Source of the DNA: CAYQQU01 sp964419545
GTDB lineage: Bacteria > Bacteroidota > Bacteroidia > Chitinophagales > Saprospiraceae
Assembly: GCA_964419545.1 (NCBI GenBank)
Contig: CAYQQU010000121.1
Coordinates: 1 to 9,524 of the forward strand
DNA length: 9,524 bases
Reading direction: 5' to 3'
The notes beneath the pieces are model-generated. The model was given only the letters and a program-made list of their open reading frames with translations, was not told the origin of the DNA and searched no databases. Made by a program: the position numbers and the translations under genes. How positions within the stretch are numbered: the first letter of the stretch is position 1; the number at the start of each line of letters is the position of its first letter. This document shows positions 6,131 through 9,524 of the stretch, piece by piece.

Positions 6131-7900
6131 ATGGCATCACTCGACAAGAACAAGATCGACTTTTATCTACTGGGCCGGGTACTGCGCCAGGCCATGCCCT
6201 ACCGCGCCGTCTTCGCGCTGGCGGGCTTCCTGGCCGTGGCGCTGGCGCCCCTGGCCGTAGCGCGCCCCTGGCTGATCCAGCGGATGGTCGACGAATATAT
6301 TTTCCGGTACGACCTGCAGGGGCTTACCTTTCTCCTGGCTGTACTGGTCGGCCTGCTGTTCGTAGAGGTGATCTTTCAGTATATTTTCGTCTTTTCGTCC
6401 AACTGGCTGGGCCAATCGGTGATCCGCGATCTGCGGGTGAAGGTCTTTGACCACATCACCAGCCTGCGGCTCACCTATTTCGATCGCACCGCCATCGGCA
6501 CCTCCACCACCCGCACCATCAACGACATCGAGACCATCAACCAGGTGTTCACCCAGGGGGTCATCACCATCATCGCCGACCTGCTCACGCTGATCGCCGT
6601 GTTGATCATGATGTTCGCCATCAGCTGGCAGCTCACCCTGGTGACGCTGACGACGCTGCCGTTCATGATCATCGCCGGCTACGTCTTCAAAGAAAAGGTC
6701 AAGCAGGCCTACCAGAAAGTACGCGCCCAGATCTCCCGCATGAACGCCTTCCTGCAGGAACGCATCACCGGCATGCGCACGGTGCAGATCTTCAACGCGG
6801 AGCACGATGAGATGGAGAAATTCAAAACCATCAACCGCAGCTATACGCAGGCCAACCTGGATTCCATCCTCTACTACGCCGTCTTCTTCCCGGTGGTGGA
6901 GATCATCTCGGCCGCTTCGCTCGGCCTGATGGTGTGGTGGGGCGCCCGCGACGCCATCAGCGGCGGCAACGTCACGCTGGGCGTGCTGATCGCTTTCCCG
7001 ATGTACCTGACGATGCTCTTCCGGCCGGTGCGCATGCTGGCCGATAAGTTCAACACCCTGCAGATGGGGCTGGTGGCCGCCGAGCGCGTGTTCAACGTCC
7101 TCGATCGCACCGACCACATCGAGAACAAAGGGACGATCAAACCGCAAAAACTGGACGGCGAGATCGACTTCCGGAAGGTGTGGTTCGCTTACAACGCCCG
7201 CGACTTCGTGCTGCGCGACATTACCTTCCACGTCAACCCCGGCGAGACGCTGGCCATCGTGGGCGGCACGGGCTCCGGAAAATCGACCACCATCAATATC
7301 CTCAACCGCTTCTACGAGATACAAAAAGGCAAGATACTGATCGACGGCGTCGATATCCGCGAGTACGAACTGTCGGCCATGCGCCGGCGCATCGCGCTCG
7401 TCCTGCAGGACGTCTTCCTGTTCTCCGGTTCGGTGCTCGACAACATCACCCTGCGCGACGACACCATCAGCCGCGAAACCGTCATCGAAGCTTCCAAAAT
7501 GATCGGCGCGCACGACTTCATCGAGCGGCTGCCCGGCGGCTACGACTACCAGGTGATGGAACGCGGCGCTACCCTCTCCATGGGGCAGCGCCAGCTCATC
7601 TCTTTCGTCCGGGCCCTCGTCTTCGATCCCGATATCCTCATCCTCGACGAGGCGACTTCCTCCATCGACCCCGAAACGGAAGGCATCATCCAGGTGGCCA
7701 TCGAAACGCTGATCGATAAGCGCACCTCCATCATCATTGCCCACCGCCTTTCCACCATCCGCCACGCCGACAATATCCTGGTGCTCCGCAAAGGGGAGAT
7801 CCAGGAGTTCGGCTCGCACGAAGAACTGCTCAAAATCGAAGACGGCCAGTACCGCAAACTCTACGAGATGCAGTTTTTGGAGACGGCGGAAAAGGAATAG
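6131..7900 (+). CDS. ABCB-type exporter half-transporter (membrane plus ATPase domains)
   Basis: This 589-residue protein is a complete ABC exporter half-transporter of the MsbA/MdlB type in the inner membrane; two copies, or this and a partner, would form the pump. The transmembrane domain spans about residues 20-315, with hydrophobic segments near 27-45, 65-88, 143-185 and 247-297. The ATPase domain has Walker A GGTGSGKST at 378-386, the Q-loop Gln426 in LVLQDVFLFSG, a signature LSMGQRQ at 482-488, Walker B ILILDE at 502-507 with catalytic Glu507, a D-loop SSID, and switch His538 in IIIAHRLS. All catalytic residues are intact, so it should hydrolyse ATP. The substrate is unknown; lipids, peptides or drugs are all possible. 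It is monocistronic, with its own promoter upstream and a terminator 45 bp after the stop. Confidence 0.95.
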   Translation: MASLDKNKIDFYLLGRVLRQAMPYRAVFALAGFLAVALAPLAVARPWLIQRMVDEYIFRYDLQGLTFLLAVLVGLLFVEVIFQYIFVFSSNWLGQSVIRDLRVKVFDHITSLRLTYFDRTAIGTSTTRTINDIETINQVFTQGVITIIADLLTLIAVLIMMFAISWQLTLVTLTTLPFMIIAGYVFKEKVKQAYQKVRAQISRMNAFLQERITGMRTVQIFNAEHDEMEKFKTINRSYTQANLDSILYYAVFFPVVEIISAASLGLMVWWGARDAISGGNVTLGVLIAFPMYLTMLFRPVRMLADKFNTLQMGLVAAERVFNVLDRTDHIENKGTIKPQKLDGEIDFRKVWFAYNARDFVLRDITFHVNPGETLAIVGGTGSGKSTTINILNRFYEIQKGKILIDGVDIREYELSAMRRRIALVLQDVFLFSGSVLDNITLRDDTISRETVIEASKMIGAHDFIERLPGGYDYQVMERGATLSMGQRQLISFVRALVFDPDILILDEATSSIDPETEGIIQVAIETLIDKRTSIIIAHRLSTIRHADNILVLRKGEIQEFGSHEELLKIEDGQYRKLYEMQFLETAEKE

Positions 7901-7944
7901 GGTGCGGGCCTATTGTGTTCTGTTGTTCCTTTTGTGGTAAAAAG

Positions 7945-7969
7945 AAGGCGGCCGTTCGGCCGCTTTGTT
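7945..7969. terminator. Bidirectional intrinsic terminator between convergent genes
   Basis: A 9-bp stem (7945-7953 with 7958-7966; core GCGGCC/GGCCGC, one G-T pair) has a GTTC loop. On the plus strand it ends in TTTGTT; on the minus strand the sequence after the stem is T-rich (CTTCTTTTT). It sits between the ABC exporter (plus) and the zinc acylase (minus) and can serve both. Confidence 0.8.
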
Positions 7970-8002
7970 AGCGTTGTCTAAACCACAAAAGCACAAAACA
8001 TC

Positions 8003-8956
8003 TCAAGCCAGCTGACTAATCGGCACCTCCCGGATCAAAAAAAAGCCGTCGCTGCCCTGTTTTTGGTAGAGCGGCATAAGGATGCGGCCGTCGTCGCGGG
8101 CGTAGACCGGACCGTTGCGGTCGTGGGCGATCAGTTCGCCTTGTTTTACCGGTTGGAAATTGCGGAAGCCGGGCTCCATCCGGAAGTCGTCTGCTTCGGT
8201 GATGCGGTGGCACATAATCAGTTCCGATACCTTGGGCAGGTTGCGGGAAAACTCGATCAGCAGCTGGTCGTGGCGGTTTTCCACGTCTTCGGCGCGCACG
8301 CAGCCGATGGTGCGCAGGCAGTTGGTGACGGCGGCGATGATGCGGTTGACGGAGAGGCGCTCGTCGTGCTGCCCTGCCTCGAAGGCGATGCCGACGGTAG
8401 GGCGACCGATCTTTTCTTTGCGGAAATAGTGCAGGGTAGTGCCTTCCAGTCCGTGCAACATACCTTTGATGACCGGCGCGTGCAGGCCGATGGCGATGCG
8501 CAGGCTTTCCGGATCATCGGTGACGATGGAGAAGATGCCGCCGGTGGCTGAGGTGGTGTGCAGGTCGAGAAAAACGATGCGGCGGGGCTGGTATTCGGCG
8601 ACTTCCGCTTCCACGAGGTCGACGATCTCGCGCAGTTCCAGGTATTCGTCTTGCAATGCGGAGCGGGGCGCGGCCTTCACCTGGTCGACCAGCTCGTCCG
8701 TCCACATGCGGTTGAGGTCGCGCGTCAGGTAGCGTTCTTTCCGGTCGAGGGCCCGCACGTTGCCCCGCAGCCCGAGCATGCGCCCCCAGAAGCGAAACTG
8801 GGGGTTGGTGATGGGCTCCACCTCCAGCATTTTGAAGAAAATACTCAGCGCCTCCACGCCGCCCGGCTCGTTGCCGTGCATACCCGCCAGGCAGATCAGC
8901 AGTGGTCCTTTTTCGTTTCCATCGTACCGGCCAATGATTCGTTTGTCGTCGTCCAT
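8003..8956 (-). CDS. Succinylglutamate desuccinylase / aspartoacylase family zinc hydrolase
   Basis: The 317-residue product belongs to the AstE/AspA family (M14-like zinc carboxypeptidase fold), which hydrolyses the amide bond of N-acyl amino acids. Zinc ligands are visible as His27 and Glu30 in GMHGNEPGG, and His133 in DLHTTS. The substrate-binding motif RDLNRMW lies at 79-85, and the catalytic Glu193 is in FEAGQH at 192-197. The C-terminal 70 residues form the beta-rich cap typical of the family. The length is normal. It is cytoplasmic, with no signal peptide. No arginine-succinyltransferase (ast) or other amino-acid genes are nearby, so the substrate (N-succinylglutamate, N-acetylaspartate or another acyl amino acid) cannot be assigned. 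The start ATG at 8956 gives the normal MDDDKRIIGRYDG opening and lies just below a good promoter box. Confidence 0.93.
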   Translation of the reverse strand: MDDDKRIIGRYDGNEKGPLLICLAGMHGNEPGGVEALSIFFKMLEVEPITNPQFRFWGRMLGLRGNVRALDRKERYLTRDLNRMWTDELVDQVKAAPRSALQDEYLELREIVDLVEAEVAEYQPRRIVFLDLHTTSATGGIFSIVTDDPESLRIAIGLHAPVIKGMLHGLEGTTLHYFRKEKIGRPTVGIAFEAGQHDERLSVNRIIAAVTNCLRTIGCVRAEDVENRHDQLLIEFSRNLPKVSELIMCHRITEADDFRMEPGFRNFQPVKQGELIAHDRNGPVYARDDGRILMPLYQKQGSDGFFLIREVPISQLA

Positions 8957-8963
8957 ATCCAGG

Positions 8964-8971
8964 CAAAAATA
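8964..8971 (-). promoter_or_regulatory. Bacteroidota -7 promoter box for the zinc acylase gene
   Basis: On the minus strand the sequence reads TATTTTTG, an exact match to TAnnTTTG, only 7 bp upstream of the ATG at 8956. Transcription would start at or very near the start codon, so the mRNA would be almost leaderless. No clear -33 TTTG was found at the expected distance. Confidence 0.55.
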
Positions 8972-9027
8972 AGAAAATGTGAGGTGGGAAACCGGAAAAT
9001 CGCCCGGAGAAGCCGCGGTGGTTGTGA

Positions 9028-9368
9028 CTGCACCTGCCGCGCGAGCTGGTGACCGTCTGTCTGTCTACGGTCAGGAGTAGCCAGGGGATGTACTGGCTGT
9101 TTGAAGGCCGGGATGGAGGACAATATAACCGGCGCAGCGTTCAGATTATTTTCGCCCGAGCCCCGGAAAAGGCGGGCGTCACCCCTTTTGTAACCGTGCA
9201 TACCCTTGCGGCACAGTCTTGTCCCGCATTGCATTGAAGCAGGGTATTCGGCAGCGCTGGTGCAGCAGGTCCTTGGCCATGAATCGATAAAAACTACAGA
9301 GCCGCTATCTGCATGTTTCGACAGAGGTGTTGCGCCGCCTGCTTGACAACGCTAACCAAAAAAGTTAA
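9028..9368 (+). pseudogene. Decayed tyrosine recombinase (integrase), C-terminal catalytic part only
   Basis: Reading across two single-base insertions restores the catalytic half of a tyrosine recombinase. Frame one (from 9028) gives LHLPRELV, then YWLFEGRDGGQYNRRSVQ and KAGVTPFVTVHT. An extra C in the CCC run at 9203-9205 breaks the frame; skipping it gives LRHSLVPHCIEAGYSAALV then QQVLGHESIKTTE. A second extra C at 9302-9303 must be skipped to reach RYLHVSTEVLRRLL and the stop TAA at 9366-9368. The HxLRH box, the LGH box and the nucleophile tyrosine (RYLHV) are therefore all recognisable. The N-terminal core-binding domain and the first catalytic Arg region are absent: a TGA lies at 9025-9027, and the neighbouring acylase begins at 8956. 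The remnant resembles XerC/D- or IntI-like Bacteroidota recombinases but seems to lack the extra segment specific to integron integrases. It is not functional as read. Confidence 0.85.
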
Positions 9369-9455
9369 AAAACAGCTATGATTTTTTTTGATACGAACTT
9401 AAGGGCGTTGCGCGATATCACTACAATTATCTGGTTATCAACGAGCGATTTTTCG

Positions 9456-9463
9456 TAAATTTG
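9456..9463 (+). promoter_or_regulatory. Promoter-like -7 box pointing out of the window
   Basis: TAAATTTG matches TAnnTTTG exactly and lies in AT-rich DNA after the integrase remnant. It would drive transcription rightwards through the hairpin at 9498-9510 into unseen sequence. The -33 region is not convincing. Confidence 0.45.
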
Positions 9464-9497
9464 AGAAAAGAACTTCTTTACACGGGAGTGTTGTATG

Positions 9498-9510
9498 CGC
9501 CATAATGGCG
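9498..9510. repeat. Short inverted repeat at the window edge, possible recombination or cassette site
   Basis: CGCCAT at 9498-9503 and ATGGCG at 9505-9510 are perfect inverted arms around one central A. Beyond a small internal mismatch, GTA at 9493-9495 can pair weakly with TAT at 9513-9515, giving an imperfect, bulged hairpin. It follows a recombinase remnant by about 130 bp. Whether it is a recombination site, a terminator piece or chance cannot be told, because the window ends 14 bases later. Confidence 0.4.
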
Positions 9511-9524
9511 GGTATTTGTGAGTT

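Noticed and set aside
6167..7819. A 550-codon open frame antisense to the ABC exporter
   Set aside because: It mirrors the codon bias of the real gene. Its translation is rich in Asp, His, Gln and Val with no domain, while the plus strand has full ABC motifs.
8896..9234. A 112-codon minus-strand open frame spanning the acylase 5' end and the integrase remnant
   Set aside because: It overlaps a confident gene and the plus-strand recombinase homology, and has no recognisable domain.
7967..9356. A 12-bp inverted match, GTTAGCGTTGTC at 7967-7978 and GACAACGCTAAC at 9345-9356, that might flank the acylase gene as element ends
   Set aside because: About two to three such 12-mer matches are expected by chance in a 9.5-kb window, and the match does not extend. 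The right copy lies inside the integrase coding remnant.

Overview
The window looks like a GC-rich member of the Bacteroidota, most likely a saprospirian or lewinellid-type marine bacterium. This rests on a DUF3276/PUR-family protein (a Bacteroidota hallmark), Bacteroidota-type -7 promoter boxes (TAnnTTTG) ahead of several genes, weak or absent Shine-Dalgarno sequences, and the style of the peroxidase, ABC exporter and desuccinylase proteins. The exact genus is inference.

Left part (1-2265): a possible upstream terminator, then one large unfamiliar gene (62-2110). Its product joins an Arg-rich coiled-coil protein with four membrane spans to a Cys-containing, von Willebrand A-like domain through an internal stretch that looks like a lipoprotein signal. 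A strong intrinsic terminator follows. This is the most unusual gene in the window.

Middle part (2266-4332): housekeeping genes around a 99-bp divergent intergenic region. On the minus strand are rnpA (RNase P protein) and a small secreted or membrane hypothetical protein. On the plus strand are a PUR/DUF3276 nucleic-acid-binding protein and radC, which abut or overlap. A hexanucleotide tandem repeat lies at the start of radC.

Right part (4333-8956): a 325-bp gene-free stretch; a lipoprotein di-heme cytochrome c peroxidase/MauG-type protein; an ABCB-type exporter half-transporter with a good promoter; a bidirectional terminator; and, convergent on the minus strand, an AspA/AstE-family zinc acylase. 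These look like independent single-gene units and show no obvious shared pathway.

Right edge (8957-9524): a decayed tyrosine recombinase whose C-terminal catalytic half can be read across two single-base insertions, while its N-terminal half is missing. AT-richer DNA follows, with an outward-pointing promoter-like box and a short imperfect hairpin at the window edge. This is a scar of a mobile or integron-like element and may continue beyond the window. I found no rRNA, tRNA or CRISPR array.
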